Positions 1 through 10,200 of a stretch of 64,000 nt of DNA are shown in pieces. Under the pieces are notes generated by a model. It saw only the letters and a list, made by a program, of their open reading frames with translations, ran no database searches and was not told the origin of the DNA. The first letter of the stretch is position 1. Each line of letters starts with the position of its first letter. The stretch is from Brevundimonas diminuta 3F5N (lineage in GTDB: Bacteria; Pseudomonadota; Alphaproteobacteria; Caulobacterales; Caulobacteraceae). The DNA is taken from the NCBI RefSeq assembly GCF_900163625.1, contig NZ_FUIE01000085.1:48443-112442 (forward strand), read 5' to 3'. A program made the position numbers and the translations under genes.

Positions 1-1
1 C

Positions 2-1111
2 AAATACGGCTTCCGCTCCCAGGTCTGGGCGCCGCCGGCCCTGGGCCACACGGCCGAGGACTGGGCGCCGCTGGTCGACCGCCGCGCCGCGCGCTTCCTG
101 GCCAACGGCACGGCCTGGGCGCACATCGCCTTTGAAGAGGCGCTGAAGGACAGCGGCCTGTCCGCCGACGAGATCAAGAACGAGCGCATCGGCCTGATCG
201 TCGGCGAGGGCGGCCCCTCGACCCAGATCATCCTGCAAGCGGCGGCCACCACGGTCGAAAAGGGCTCGCCCAAGCGCGTCGGCCCCTTCGCCGTGCCCAA
301 GGCGATGGCGTCCGGCCCCTCGGCCGTGCTGGCCACCTGGTTCGAGCTGAAGGGCATCAACTATTCGATCAGCTCGGCCTGCGCGACCAGCGCCCACTGC
401 ATCGGCGCGGCCGCCGAGCAGATCGCCTGGGGTAAACAGGACGTGGTCTTCGCGGGCGGCTGCGAGGACATCGACTGGTCCATGTCGAACATGTTCGACG
501 CCATGGGCGCCATGTCCTCCAACTTCAACGACACGCCCGACAAGGCCAGCCGCGCCTATGACACGACGCGCGACGGCTTCGTCATCGCGGGCGGCGCGGG
601 CATCGTGGTGCTGGAAGAGTACGAACGCGCCGTGGCGCGCGGCGCGACCATCTACGCCGAAGTCACCGGCTACGGCGCCAACTCGGACGGCTACGACATG
701 GTGGCCCCTTCGGGCGAGGGCGCCGAGCGCTGCATGAAGATCGCGCTGGAAATGGCCGGCAACCCCAAGATCGACTACCTGAACCCGCACGGCACCTCGA
801 CGCCGGTCGGCGACAGCAAGGAGATGGGCGCGGTTCGCAACGTCTTCGGCGACGCCATGCCGATGATCTCCTCGACCAAGTCGCTGACGGGCCACTCGCT
901 CGGCGCAGCGGGCGCGCAGGAAGCCATCTACTGCCTGCTGATGATGAAGCATGGCTTCGCCGCCGAGAGCGCCCACATCGAGACCCTGGACCCCGAGTTC
1001 GAGGGCATGCCGATCCTGCGTCAGCGCCACGACGGCGAACTGAAGCACGTCATGTCCAACAGCTTCGGTTTCGGCGGCACCAACGCCACCCTGATCCTGT
1101 CCAAGGTCTAA
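2..1111 (+). CDS. fabB: Beta-ketoacyl-ACP synthase I (partial, 5' end missing)
   Basis: Condensing enzyme of type II fatty acid synthesis in the cytoplasm; KAS I enzymes extend acyl-ACP with malonyl-ACP, including cis-unsaturated intermediates. The reading frame is open from base 2, so about 35 to 40 N-terminal residues lie outside the window; about 369 residues remain. The nucleophilic cysteine sits in [12 protein letters not shown] (codon 380-382), and the two histidines of the Cys-His-His triad are in [11 protein letters not shown] and [23 protein letters not shown] is characteristic of FabB rather than FabF. The C-terminus ([15 protein letters not shown]) is complete. A strong terminator follows at 1305-1352. 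FabA and FabI, its frequent neighbours, would be outside the window. Confidence 0.95.
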   Translation, partial: KYGFRSQVWAPPALGHTAEDWAPLVDRRAARFLANGTAWAHIAFEEALKDSGLSADEIKNERIGLIVGEGGPSTQIILQAAATTVEKGSPKRVGPFAVPKAMASGPSAVLATWFELKGINYSISSACATSAHCIGAAAEQIAWGKQDVVFAGGCEDIDWSMSNMFDAMGAMSSNFNDTPDKASRAYDTTRDGFVIAGGAGIVVLEEYERAVARGATIYAEVTGYGANSDGYDMVAPSGEGAERCMKIALEMAGNPKIDYLNPHGTSTPVGDSKEMGAVRNVFGDAMPMISSTKSLTGHSLGAAGAQEAIYCLLMMKHGFAAESAHIETLDPEFEGMPILRQRHDGELKHVMSNSFGFGGTNATLILSKV

Positions 1112-1441
1112 GCTTCACCGATCGGGAAAATACGAAGCGACACGAAAACGCCCCCATTCGGTCCTTCGCCCGCCCGGAACGACGCGCACACATGCATCAT
1201 CGGCCCGTCGGAGTTCGGAAAAGTCCCGGATCCTGAACAGCCCCCCCAGCCCCCTGGATTTTTCCGCGTAGGGCTTCGGCGGGTCGATGCTTCCTCCAAG
1301 CGAGACGCCCGCGCCTGCCCCTCCTCCCCCTCCCCGGCAGCGCGGGCGTTTTGCTGTCCGCTTCCCACCAGACGCATAAGACTTCGCCCGCGCGACGCCG
1401 GGTCACGCGGGCGATTCCGATAAGCCTTCAGGTACGTGGGA
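1112..1441. other. Convergent intergenic region fabB / protease gene
   Basis: A 330-base gap between the fabB stop and the stop of the minus-strand protease gene. It holds the fabB terminator at 1305-1352 and a second, smaller inverted repeat (CGCCCGCG at 1385-1392, CGCGGGCG at 1406-1413) that could stop transcription arriving from the protease side but lacks a T-tract. I see no convincing gene; the short open frames here lack supported start sites and protein-like composition. Confidence 0.6.
1305..1352 (+). terminator. Rho-independent terminator of fabB
   Basis: The arm at 1305-1319 pairs with GGCAGCGCGGGCGT at 1336-1349 apart from one bulged C, and is followed by TTTT. The loop is pyrimidine-rich. 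It lies about 195 bases after the fabB stop. Confidence 0.75.
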
Positions 1442-2788
1442 TCAGGCCGGCAGGTCGATCTCGACCCGTTCGCTGTCGCGCAGCACGATGACCGGCACGA
1501 CCGCCTCGCCCGCCGCCTGAAGCCGCTGGGCCAGATCCTTCATATCCGCGATCTCGGCGCCGTTCGCCTGGACCACCACATCGCCGGCCTGGAAGCCCGC
1601 GGCGGCGGCGGACGATCCCGCCTCGACCACCGCGATCTGAGCCCCACGTCCCGAGGCCGGATTGCGCACCGTCAGGCCGCGCGCCATGGCCGCCTGAACG
1701 CCGACACGCACCGGCGCCGGATCGGACGGCTCGATCGTCAGCCGGGTCGAGGCCTCGCGGCCGTCGCGCAGATAGACGACCGGCATCTGGGTTCCGGCGC
1801 GGGCGATGCCGACCGTGGCCTGAACCGAACCTGCGTTGGCCACCGGGCGGTCCTGGATGCGCGTCAGCACGTCGCCGGGCTTCAGCCCCGCCTTCTCGCC
1901 CGCCGAGCCCGGCTCGACGTCATAGACCACGGCGCCGCGCACAATGTTCAACCCGACCTCGCGCGCCCGCTCGGCCGTCAGGGAGCCGAGGCCCAGGCCG
2001 ACGCGGCCGCGCTTGACCTCGCCGGTGGCGCGCAGCTGGTCGACCACGAACATCATGATGCGCGTCGGCACGGCGAAGGCGATGCCGTCGTTGCCGCCGC
2101 CGAACCCGCCCGACAGGATGGCCGTGTTGATGCCGATCAGGCGCCCCCGGCTGTCCAACAGCGGCCCGCCCGAGTTGCCCGAGTTCACCGCCGCGTCGGT
2201 CTGGATGTAGTCCTCGATGGCGTCGCCCATGCCCGAGCGGTTCAGACCCGAGATGACGCCCATGGTCAGGGTCTGGTCCAGACCCAGGGGATAGCCGACC
2301 GCGAACGCCAGGTCGCCGCTGCGCAGGGTGTCGGAATCCACCGTCGCCACCTGCGACAGGCCCGTGGCGTCGATCTTCAGCACGGCGATGTCCGTCGCCT
2401 TGTCGGCGCCGATCAGTGTGGCGTCGAACAGGCGGCCGTCGATCAGGTCGACCGTGAACTTCTGACCGTTCTCGATGACGTGGTGGTTGGTGACGATGAT
2501 GCCTTCGCGCGCGTCGATGATGACGCCCGAGCCGCCCTGCGACGGCTTGGGATTGTTTTCCGAGCTGGGACCGCGCGACTGGCCCAAGGTCGTCACCTGG
2601 ACCACGGCGGGCAGGCTTTCCTCCAGCCCGGCGGCGAAGGTGAAGACGCCGCGCCGGGCGTCATAGGGCATGGCCGCCACAGGCGACTGGACAGCCGTCG
2701 CCGTCGCGGCCACGGGCGCAGCCTGGGCCATGCCGCTGAAGCTGAAGATCGCCAGGGCGGCGCCGGCCAGCAGGCTGTGTTTCGTCAT
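1442..2788 (-). CDS. HtrA/DegP-family periplasmic serine protease
   Basis: Trypsin-fold protease with two PDZ domains that degrades or holds misfolded envelope proteins. From the chosen ATG (2788; AAGGA seven bases upstream) the product has 448 residues and begins with a cleavable signal peptide (MTKHSLLAGAALAIF..., AQA cleavage near residue 23). The catalytic triad is visible: His103 in TNHHVIENG, Asp133 in ATDIAVLKID, Ser206 in NSGNSGGPLLD. PDZ1 spans roughly 255-345 and PDZ2 355-445. A longer open frame to 2878 would bury the signal peptide and is not favoured. It lies 127 bases downstream of the acyl-CoA dehydrogenase gene on the same strand. Whether it corresponds to DegP, DegQ or DegS cannot be settled here; the absence of a TM anchor argues against DegS. 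Confidence 0.9.
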   Translation of the reverse strand: MTKHSLLAGAALAIFSFSGMAQAAPVAATATAVQSPVAAMPYDARRGVFTFAAGLEESLPAVVQVTTLGQSRGPSSENNPKPSQGGSGVIIDAREGIIVTNHHVIENGQKFTVDLIDGRLFDATLIGADKATDIAVLKIDATGLSQVATVDSDTLRSGDLAFAVGYPLGLDQTLTMGVISGLNRSGMGDAIEDYIQTDAAVNSGNSGGPLLDSRGRLIGINTAILSGGFGGGNDGIAFAVPTRIMMFVVDQLRATGEVKRGRVGLGLGSLTAERAREVGLNIVRGAVVYDVEPGSAGEKAGLKPGDVLTRIQDRPVANAGSVQATVGIARAGTQMPVVYLRDGREASTRLTIEPSDPAPVRVGVQAAMARGLTVRNPASGRGAQIAVVEAGSSAAAAGFQAGDVVVQANGAEIADMKDLAQRLQAAGEAVVPVIVLRDSERVEIDLPA

Positions 2789-2915
2789 TCCGGTTTCCTT
2801 CACGCGCCGACCGCCTTCGGTCGACAGACGGGCGAGCATCGCCGCCCTGCAGGCGAGACAAACGCGCGACAACGGCAAAGGATCGTCGCGTCGCGCGTTT
2901 TCTGCAACGCTTGTC

Positions 2916-4121
2916 TCAGAAGGCGGCTTCGCCGGTGATGGCGCGGCCCAGGATCAGGGCGTGAACGTCGTGCGCGCCCTCATAGGTGTTGACCGTCTCC
3001 AGGTTCATGGCGTGGCGCATGACGTGCAGTTCGCCGGTGATGCCGGCGCCGCCGTGCATGTCGCGGGCCTCGCGCGCGACGGCCAGGGCCTTGCCGCAGT
3101 TGTTGCGCTTCATCAGGCTGATAGCCTCCGGCACCCACGCGCCGGTGTCCAGCAGACGGCCCAGGGCATAGGCGCCCTCGAAGCCGAGGAAGATCTCGGT
3201 CTGCATGTCGGCCAGCTTTTTCTGCACCAACTGGCGCGCAGACAGCGGGCGGCCGAACAGGGTGCGCTCGGCCACATAGTCGCGGCTGGCGTGGAAGCAG
3301 AACTCGGCTGCGCCCATCGCGCCCCAGGCGATGCCGAAACGCGCCTTGTTCAGGCAGGAGAACGGTCCGCGCAGGCCCTGGACGCCCGGCAAGATATTGG
3401 CTTCCGGCACGAAGACGTCGTTCAGGCCGATGTCGCCCGTCACCGAGGCGCGGAGCGACAGCTTGTCGCCGATCTTGCCCGTGGTGAAGCCGTCGAAGTC
3501 GCGCTCGACGATGAAGCCTCGGATCACGCCATCCAGCTTGGCCCAGACGATGGCCAGGTCGGCGATCGGCGAGTTGGTGATCCAGTATTTGCCGCCGTTC
3601 AGGCGATAGCCGCCGTCGACCGCGACCGCCGTGGTCTTCATCGAGGCCGGGTCCGACCCGCCGTCCGCCTCGGTCAGGCCGAAGCAGCCGACCAGCTCGC
3701 CCGCCGCCATCTTCGGCAGGAACTTCATCTTCTGCTCTTCGGAACCGAAGGCGTAGATCGGATACATGGCCAGCGACGACTGCACCGACATGGCCGAGCG
3801 ATAGCCGCTGTCGATCGCCTCGACCTCGCGCGCGATCAGGCCATAGGCGACATGCGACGCTTCAGAGCCGCCGTACTGTTCCGGCAGCATGGCGCCCAGG
3901 AAGCCCATCTCGCCCATCTCGGTCATGATGGCGCGATCGAACACCTCGTCGCGGAAGGCGGCGACGACGCGCGGCAGCAGGGCCTCGCGCGCATAAGACC
4001 GCGCCGCGTCCTGCACCATCCGCTCCTCATCAGTCAGACGGCCCGTCAGGTCGAAGGGGTCGTCCCAGCGGAAGGTCTGGCCCGAAGATTTCTGGGCGGA
4101 AGTGGTGTTGCCGTCGGCCAT
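2916..4121 (-). CDS. gcdH: Glutaryl-CoA dehydrogenase
   Basis: FAD-dependent acyl-CoA dehydrogenase that oxidatively decarboxylates glutaryl-CoA to crotonyl-CoA in lysine and tryptophan breakdown, passing electrons to electron-transfer flavoprotein. The 401 residues carry the family signatures [16 protein letters not shown] and [15 protein letters not shown]. Two features mark the glutaryl branch: the catalytic base Glu381 in [12 protein letters not shown] and Arg108 in [12 protein letters not shown], which in the human enzyme binds the substrate carboxylate. The start ATG is at 4121. No glutarate transporter or regulator is adjacent; the upstream neighbour is an unrelated small gene on the other strand. 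Confidence 0.92.
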   Translation of the reverse strand: MADGNTTSAQKSSGQTFRWDDPFDLTGRLTDEERMVQDAARSYAREALLPRVVAAFRDEVFDRAIMTEMGEMGFLGAMLPEQYGGSEASHVAYGLIAREVEAIDSGYRSAMSVQSSLAMYPIYAFGSEEQKMKFLPKMAAGELVGCFGLTEADGGSDPASMKTTAVAVDGGYRLNGGKYWITNSPIADLAIVWAKLDGVIRGFIVERDFDGFTTGKIGDKLSLRASVTGDIGLNDVFVPEANILPGVQGLRGPFSCLNKARFGIAWGAMGAAEFCFHASRDYVAERTLFGRPLSARQLVQKKLADMQTEIFLGFEGAYALGRLLDTGAWVPEAISLMKRNNCGKALAVAREARDMHGGAGITGELHVMRHAMNLETVNTYEGAHDVHALILGRAITGEAAF

Positions 4122-4262
4122 CGGTCGTCCTTTTAGATCTTGGCAGGGGCCTCACGCGGGGTTGAAGCGGCGTGACGAAGCGCCCCCTGTTGCTTCGGCG
4201 GGTTTAGGCCAGAATGCGACCGCCGGGTAGAGGGACCGGTGCGACCACGCTAGGCTGTCTTC

Positions 4263-4529
4263 ATGTCGAACGCTTTCAACCGCCTGTTCCGCGACCACCC
4301 GCGTGAGGTCGACGAGACCTACCTCGAGCATATGGCCGCCTCGTCGCGCTTCGGCTTCAAACTGCTGCGCCTGGCGGGCTGCGCCTTCATCCATGCGGTG
4401 ACGCCCGGCCTGCACAAGACGACGGTCTCCGACGCCATTCGTGGCATGGCCCACGACATGGGCGGCCGCGCCGCAGAGGCCCGCGAATGCCGCATGCGCG
4501 ACGCGGGCGTCTGGGACGTCGGCCTCTAG
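4263..4529 (+). CDS. DUF6356 family protein
   Basis: An 88-residue protein of unknown function. The pattern LFRDHPREVDETYLEHMAAS, followed by FGFKLLRLAGCAFIHAVTPGL and a short polar tail, resembles the DUF6356 family common in Caulobacterales and Sphingomonadales. The middle segment is hydrophobic enough for one membrane helix. It starts 141 bases upstream of and divergent from the gcdH gene, so the two share an upstream region. It ends 15 bases from the convergent lipoprotein gene. Family assignment is from memory of sequence pattern, and function is not known. Confidence 0.7.
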   Translation: MSNAFNRLFRDHPREVDETYLEHMAASSRFGFKLLRLAGCAFIHAVTPGLHKTTVSDAIRGMAHDMGGRAAEARECRMRDAGVWDVGL

Positions 4530-4544
4530 GCCCCCGACGCGCCC

Positions 4545-5063
4545 TCAGTCCGGCGTCTGGGCGCGGCTGTAGAAGCCCGAGATGTCGGAACCCATGCCGC
4601 AGAAACGACCGGCGGCCGTGCTGTCCTCGACGAAGGCGCCTTCCGGTCCCACGCGCACCATGACCACCGGCGCGTCGGCGCCGATGTCGGCCGCCGTCAG
4701 TTCGTTCACCTCGCCCTCGAAGGGGATGAGCTTGGCGTGGATGACGTCGTCGCGATCCTGGGCGCCGCGCGCCTGAAGCTCGCAGTCGGCCGCCGTGGCC
4801 CCGCCGTTCGGAACGCCCCCAGCGCGGATCAGCACGCGCCATTCACCGCCTTCCTCGATCAGCTTGAGGTCGGCCTGGGCCGGATCGGTGCGGCGGAAGT
4901 CGGCGCTTCTCTCGGCGGCCGCCGGGGCCATTGCGGGCGCAGGCGCAGCGGCGTCTTCAGCCTTGGGCGCGGCGGCGGGCGCCTCGGCCGGAGCGGGTCC
5001 GCAGGCCATGAGAGCCGCCGCCAGGGTCAGGGCGCCGGACGCGGGGATCAGATTGAGACGCAA
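4545..5063 (-). CDS. Predicted lipoprotein, unknown function
   Basis: A 172-residue protein with a lipoprotein signal peptide: MRLNLIPASGALTLAAALMAC, with a lipobox ending at Cys21. The next 30 residues form an Ala/Pro-rich, low-complexity linker typical of lipoprotein tethers. The remainder (from about residue 55) contains EGGEWRVLIRAGGVPNGG and a region rich in Val, Asp and Ala. Three further cysteines (in ADCELQ, RFCGMG and the lipobox) leave room for one disulfide. I do not recognise the domain. The -35-like TTGACG on the minus strand at 5117-5122 may belong to its promoter. Confidence 0.75.
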   Translation of the reverse strand: MRLNLIPASGALTLAAALMACGPAPAEAPAAAPKAEDAAAPAPAMAPAAAERSADFRRTDPAQADLKLIEEGGEWRVLIRAGGVPNGGATAADCELQARGAQDRDDVIHAKLIPFEGEVNELTAADIGADAPVVMVRVGPEGAFVEDSTAAGRFCGMGSDISGFYSRAQTPD

Positions 5064-5137
5064 GCAAACTCTCCATCACAAGGAAACGCGCGAAGCTCCG
5101 TTATTTTCAACGCGCCCGTCAACCGCTCGCCAACGCC

Positions 5138-5581
5138 TCAACCCAGGGCGCCGTTCACCAAGGCCCACAGATAGGCGCCTCCGGACAGCAGCAGGATCGC
5201 CACGATCAGCGCCAAACCCGCCCATTGCAGCGCGCTGAAACGACGCGGCATGGCCGTGCCGACAAAGCCTGCTCCGGTCGCAAAGGCGAACAGGGCCAAT
5301 CCGCGCGACGCCGTGCGAACCGTCGTATCGGGTCCGTCCAGATCATCGCCCTCATCCGTCGCGAACTCGCCGGTCCCCGCACGCGCCAGCAGGTCACGCG
5401 CCCGCGCCGCCTGATCCGCCCGCCCCATCAGCCGGATGCCCAGGGCGCGCTGCATCAAGGGATCGACCGTGGTCTGAAACCGCTCCGTCACCGACACCTC
5501 GATATCGTGCGACGACAAGAAGGCGGCAGCCAGATCGGCCTCATAAACGTCGTGGTAGCGGGCGATCTCGACCAGGCTCAT
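5138..5581 (-). CDS. DUF2007-domain membrane protein
   Basis: A 147-residue protein. Residues 1-70 (SLVEIARYHDVYEADLAAAFLSSHDIEVSV, then a loop and GIRLMGRADQAARARDLLA) have the pattern of the DUF2007 'putative signal transducing' domain. A 35-residue acidic linker follows, then two predicted membrane helices (about 92-112 and 118-142). The soluble domain is therefore probably anchored on the cytoplasmic face. It sits downstream of odhB on the same strand but beyond a strong terminator, so it is probably transcribed separately. Function is not known. Confidence 0.75.
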   Translation of the reverse strand: MSLVEIARYHDVYEADLAAAFLSSHDIEVSVTERFQTTVDPLMQRALGIRLMGRADQAARARDLLARAGTGEFATDEGDDLDGPDTTVRTASRGLALFAFATGAGFVGTAMPRRFSALQWAGLALIVAILLLSGGAYLWALVNGALG

Positions 5582-5617
5582 GCCGTCAGCCTAGCACGCC
5601 TGCGGGGCGCGCAATTG

Positions 5618-5646
5618 AAAACGGCGGGACCCGAAGATCCCGCCGT
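5618..5646 (-). terminator. Rho-independent terminator of odhB
   Basis: Nine-base perfect stem (ACGGCGGGA at 5621-5629, TCCCGCCGT at 5638-5646) with an A-run on the plus strand at 5618-5621, which is a T-run after the hairpin when read on the minus strand. It lies 27 bases after the odhB stop. Confidence 0.85.
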
Positions 5647-5672
5647 CGTCAGTCGTTCGCGTGATGCGGACC

Positions 5673-7178
5673 TTATAGGTCCAGCAGGGCGCGCGCCGGG
5701 TCTTCCAGCAGTTCCTTGATGCGGACCAGGAAGGTCACGGCTTCCTTGCCGTCGACGATGCGGTGATCGTAGCTGAGGGCCAGGTACATCATCGGGCGGA
5801 TCTTGACCTCGCCGTTGATGGCCATCGGGCGCTGCACGATGTTGTGCATGCCCAGGATGCCCGACTGCGGCGCGTTCAGGATCGGCGTCGACATCAGCGA
5901 GCCATAAGTGCCGCCGTTGGTGATGGTGAAGGTGCCGCCCTGCATCTGGTCCATGGTCAGGGCGCCGTCACGGGCGGCCTTGCCCAGGGCGCCGATGCCC
6001 TTCTCGATGCCGGCCAGCGACAGGACGTCGGCGTCGCGCAGCACCGGAACCACCAGGCCCTTGTCGGTGCCGACGGCGATGCCGATGTCGTAGTGGTTCT
6101 TGTAGATGATGTCCGTGCCGTCGATCTCGGCGTTGACCGCCGGGATTTCGTGCAGGGCCTGAACCACTGCCTTGGTGAAGAAGGACATGAAGCCCAGCTT
6201 CACGCCGTGACGCTTCTCGAAGACTTCCTTGTACTGGGCGCGCAGGGCCATGACGTTGGTCATGTCCACCTCGTTGAAGGTGGTCAGCTGGGCGGCCGTG
6301 TTCTGGGATTCCTTCAGGCGGCGGGCGATGGTCTGACGCAGGCGCGTCATCTTCACCCGCTCTTCGCGCGGCTGATCGGCGCGCGGGGCCGCCGGAGCAG
6401 CAGCGACGGGCGCAGCCGGCGCGGCGGCGCCGATGGCGGCGATGGCGTCGGCCTTGGTGATGTTGCCCTTCGGACCCGAGGCCGACAGCGAGGCCGGGTT
6501 CAGATTGTTCTCAGCCACCACGCGCTGGACGGCGGGCGACAGGTGGGTCGAAGCCGGAACCTGGGCCGAACCGGCGTTGGCCGGAGCGGCGGCCGGAGCC
6601 GGAGCAGCAGCCGCAGCAGCCGCAGCGGCGGCGCCCGAGGCGGCGACCGAACCGATCACCTGGCCGGGCGTCACGGTGTCGCCGTCAGCGGCGATGATGG
6701 TCAGGACGCCGGCGGCCGGGGCCGAGACTTCCACGGCTACCTTGTCGGTCTCGATCTCGACCAGCAGCTCGTCCTTGGCGACGGTGTCGCCCGACTTCTT
6801 CAGCCAGGTTCCGATCGAGCCTTCGGCGACGCTCTCGCCCATGGTCGGCACGGCGATGTCGACCGCAGCGCCGCCCGAAGCGGCCGGAGCGGCGGCGGCG
6901 GGGGCCGAAGCCGCCGCAGCCGGAGCCGAGGCGGCGGCTGCGCCGCCTTCGGTCACCGAGCCCAGCACCGTGCCGGGAACGACGGTGTCGCCGTCATTGG
7001 CGTTGATCGCCGACAGCACGCCGTCAGCGGGAGCGACGACTTCGAGCGAGACCTTGTCGGTTTCCAGCTCGACCAGGACTTCGTCCTTCTTCACGGCGTC
7101 GCCGACCTTCTTGGTCCACTTGGCGATGGAGGCTTCGGCGACGGATTCACCGAGGGCGGGGGTCAGGATATCGGCCAT
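5673..7178 (-). CDS. odhB: 2-oxoglutarate dehydrogenase E2, dihydrolipoyllysine succinyltransferase
   Basis: Core subunit of the 2-oxoglutarate dehydrogenase complex; transfers succinyl groups from E1 through lipoyl-lysine to CoA. The 501 residues comprise two lipoyl domains: about 2-77 with lipoyl Lys42 in ETDKVSLEV, and about 105-178 with Lys146 in ETDKVAVEV. Next come Ala/Pro linkers, an E3-binding domain at about 212-248 ([17 protein letters not shown]), and the catalytic domain from about 270, with His472 and Asp476 in [13 protein letters not shown]. coli SucB has a single lipoyl domain and about 405 residues, so the duplication is unusual for this enzyme. The sucA gene lies 55 bases upstream, which supports succinyl rather than acetyl specificity. 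The E3 gene is not in the window. Confidence 0.95.
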   Translation of the reverse strand: MADILTPALGESVAEASIAKWTKKVGDAVKKDEVLVELETDKVSLEVVAPADGVLSAINANDGDTVVPGTVLGSVTEGGAAAASAPAAAASAPAAAAPAASGGAAVDIAVPTMGESVAEGSIGTWLKKSGDTVAKDELLVEIETDKVAVEVSAPAAGVLTIIAADGDTVTPGQVIGSVAASGAAAAAAAAAAPAPAAAPANAGSAQVPASTHLSPAVQRVVAENNLNPASLSASGPKGNITKADAIAAIGAAAPAAPVAAAPAAPRADQPREERVKMTRLRQTIARRLKESQNTAAQLTTFNEVDMTNVMALRAQYKEVFEKRHGVKLGFMSFFTKAVVQALHEIPAVNAEIDGTDIIYKNHYDIGIAVGTDKGLVVPVLRDADVLSLAGIEKGIGALGKAARDGALTMDQMQGGTFTITNGGTYGSLMSTPILNAPQSGILGMHNIVQRPMAINGEVKIRPMMYLALSYDHRIVDGKEAVTFLVRIKELLEDPARALLDL

Positions 7179-7233
7179 CTTCAGTGTCTTTTCGTGTCTG
7201 AACTTTGCTTGTCTTTTAGGTCAGGCGCGGCGG

Positions 7234-10200
7234 TCAGGCCATGGCCTCGGCGAGGAAGGTCTCGAGTTCCTTCAGGTGTCGGCTCATCAGGCCCGCGGCG
7301 GTCGAGGCCGAAGCCGGACGACCGACGTAGCGCGCGCGCTTGGCCTTCACGTTCAGCTTCTCGAGCGTCAGCTCGATCCACGGATCGACGAAGGTCCAGC
7401 CGCCCATGTTCTTGGGCTCTTCCTGGCACCAGACCAGATCGGCGTTGGGGAAGCGGGCCAGTTCCGCCGAGATCGACTTGATCGGCCACGGATAGAACTG
7501 TTCCAGACGCAGGATGTAGATGTCGTTGACGCCCGCCTTCTCGCGCGCGTCCAGCAGGTCATAATAGACCTTGCCCGAGCAGACGACGACCTTGCGGATG
7601 TCCTTGTCGGCCTTGAGCGTGACGCCCGCCACGTCCGGACGCAGCTCGGCGTCATCGCGCAACACGCGGTGGAAGGACGAACCCACGGCCATATCGGCCA
7701 GGGTCGAGACGGCCTTCTTGTGACGCAGCAGCGACTTGGGCGTCATCAGGATCAGCGGCTTGCGGAACGAGCGGTGCAGCTGGCGACGCAGGATGTGGAA
7801 GTAGTTGGCCGGCGTCGTGCAGTTGGCGACCTGCATGTTGTTCTCGGCGCACTGCTGCAGGAAGCGCTCCAGGCGAGCCGAGGAGTGCTCCGGACCCTGG
7901 CCTTCATAGCCGTGCGGCAGCAGCATGGTCAGGCCGCTCATCCGCAGCCACTTGCGCTCGCCCGACGAGATGAACTGGTCGATCACCACCTGGGCGCCGT
8001 TCACGAAGTCGCCGAACTGGCCTTCCCACATGGTCAGGGTGTTCGGGTCGGCCAGCGAATAACCGTACTCGAAGCCCAGCACCGCCTCTTCCGACAGGGC
8101 CGAGTCGATGACCTCGAAATGGGCCTGGCCGTCGCGCAGGTTGTTCAGCGGGAAGTAGCGCTGCTCGGTCGTCTGGTCGGTCACGCCAGAGTGACGCTGC
8201 GAGAAGGTGCCGCGCACCGAGTCCTGACCCGACAGGCGGATGTTGTAGCCTTCGTCCAGCAAGCTGGCGAAGGCCAGGCTCTCGGCCGTGGCCCAGTCGA
8301 TGTTCGCGCCGCTCGACACTGCATCGCGGCGGCCGTCGATGACGCGCTTCAACGTCTTGTGCATGTCGACGCTGTTCGGGATCGTCGTCAGGCGGTGGCC
8401 GTATTCGAGCAGCTTCTCGGCCGGAACGCCGGTCTTGCCGCGTTGCTGCTGATCATCGCCCGCATCGACGCCCAGACCTTGCCACTGGCCATCCAGCCAG
8501 TCGGCCTTGTCGGCCTTGAAGGTCTTGCCGGCCTCGAACTCGGCGTCGAGGAAGGCTTCGAAACGGGTGATCTCGGCGTCGGCCTCGGCCTGGCTGAGAA
8601 CGCCTTCGCCAACCAGGCGCTTGACGTAGATCTCCAGCGTGGTCGGCTGGTTCTTGATCTTCGCGTACATCAGCGGCTGGGTGAAGGTCGGATCGTCGCC
8701 TTCGTTGTGGCCGAAGCGGCGGTAGCAGAACATGTCCACCACCACGTCCTTGTGGAACTTCTGACGGTACTCGGTGGCGACCTTCGAAGCGAAGACGACC
8801 GCTTCCGGATCGTCGCCGTTGACGTGGAAGATCGGCGCCTGAACCATCAGGGCGACGTCAGACGGATAGGGCGACGAGCGCGAGTTGCGCGGCGCCGTGG
8901 TGAAGCCGATCTGGTTGTTGATGACGAAGTGCAGGGTGCCGCCGGTGCGGTAGCCCTTCAGCCCCATCAGGGCGAAGCACTCGGCCACCACGCCCTGACC
9001 GGCGAAGGCGGCGTCGCCGTGGATCAGCAGCGGCACGACCTTGGAGCGGTCCAGCACCCACTCGTTGTCCGGCTTGCCGACGTTGACCTCGGCCTCGCGG
9101 ATATCGAAGGCCTGCTTGGCGCGCGCCTTGCCCAGGACGACCGGGTTGACGATCTCCAGGTGCGAAGGGTTGGCGGTCAGCGACAGGTGGACCTTGTTGC
9201 CGTCGAACTCACGGTCCGACGAAGCGCCCATGTGGTATTTGACGTCGCCCGAACCTTCGATGTCCGACGGCACGGACGAACCGCCCTGGAACTCGTGGAA
9301 GATGGTCTTGTAGGGCTTGCCCATGACGGCGGCCAAGGTGTTCAGGCGGCCGCGGTGCGCCATGCCGAAGACGATCTCGTCGACGCCCAGGGCGCCGCCG
9401 CGCTTGATCACCTGCTCCAGGGCGGGGACCATGGCCTCGCCGCCGTCCAGGCCGAAGCGCTTGGTGCCGGGGAAACGCTTGTGCAGGAAGCGCTCGAAAC
9501 CTTCGGCCTCGACCAGCTTCCTGAAGATGGCCAGCTTGCCTTCCTTGGTGAAGGCGTTCTGTTCAAACTTGTCCGGACCTTCGAAGCGCTGCTGCAGCCA
9601 GGCCTTCTCGTCCGGCTCGGCGATGTGCATGAACTGCACGCCGATGTTGCCGCAGTAGGTGCGCTTGAGGATTTCCAGCACCTGGCGGACCGAGCCGGTC
9701 TCCAGGCCCAGGACGCCGTCCAGGAAGATCGGGCGATCCATGTCAGCGGCGGTGAAGCCGTAGAACTCGGGCGTCAGCTCCGGGTTCTGGATCGGCGGCT
9801 CGATGCCCAGGGGATCGAGGTTGGCCTGCAGGTGGCCGCGCACACGATAGGCGCGGATCAGCATCAGGGCGCGGATGGAATCGTGGGCGGCGGCGCGCAC
9901 ATCGGCGGCCGAAACGGCGCCCGAGGCGTCAGCGACCGGAGCGGCCGGGCGCGGGCCGGGCTTGCCGGCGGTCTTGGGGTCAACCTTGGGAGCCGGCCAG
10001 CGGCCGTCGAACACGGCGGTTTCCTCGGTCGGCTCGGCAGCGCCCGAACGGCCCCAGGAGCCGGCGGCGGCCGACTGCTTCACCAGGTCGGCGTTGTCCT
10101 TCAGTTGATCGAAGAAGGCGCGCCACTCCCCCGACACCGAGCCGGGGTCCGAAGCCCATTTTTCGTGCAGGTCCTCAATGAAGGCGGCGTTCGCGCCATA

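Noticed and set aside
1385..1413. Inverted repeat as a terminator for the protease gene
   Set aside because: No T-run on the relevant strand; recorded only as structure within the intergenic region.
1436..2938. A 500-codon plus-strand frame opposite the HtrA-type protease
   Set aside because: Shadow of the protease gene; composition Arg/His/Gln/Asp-rich, no start context, no recognisable motif.
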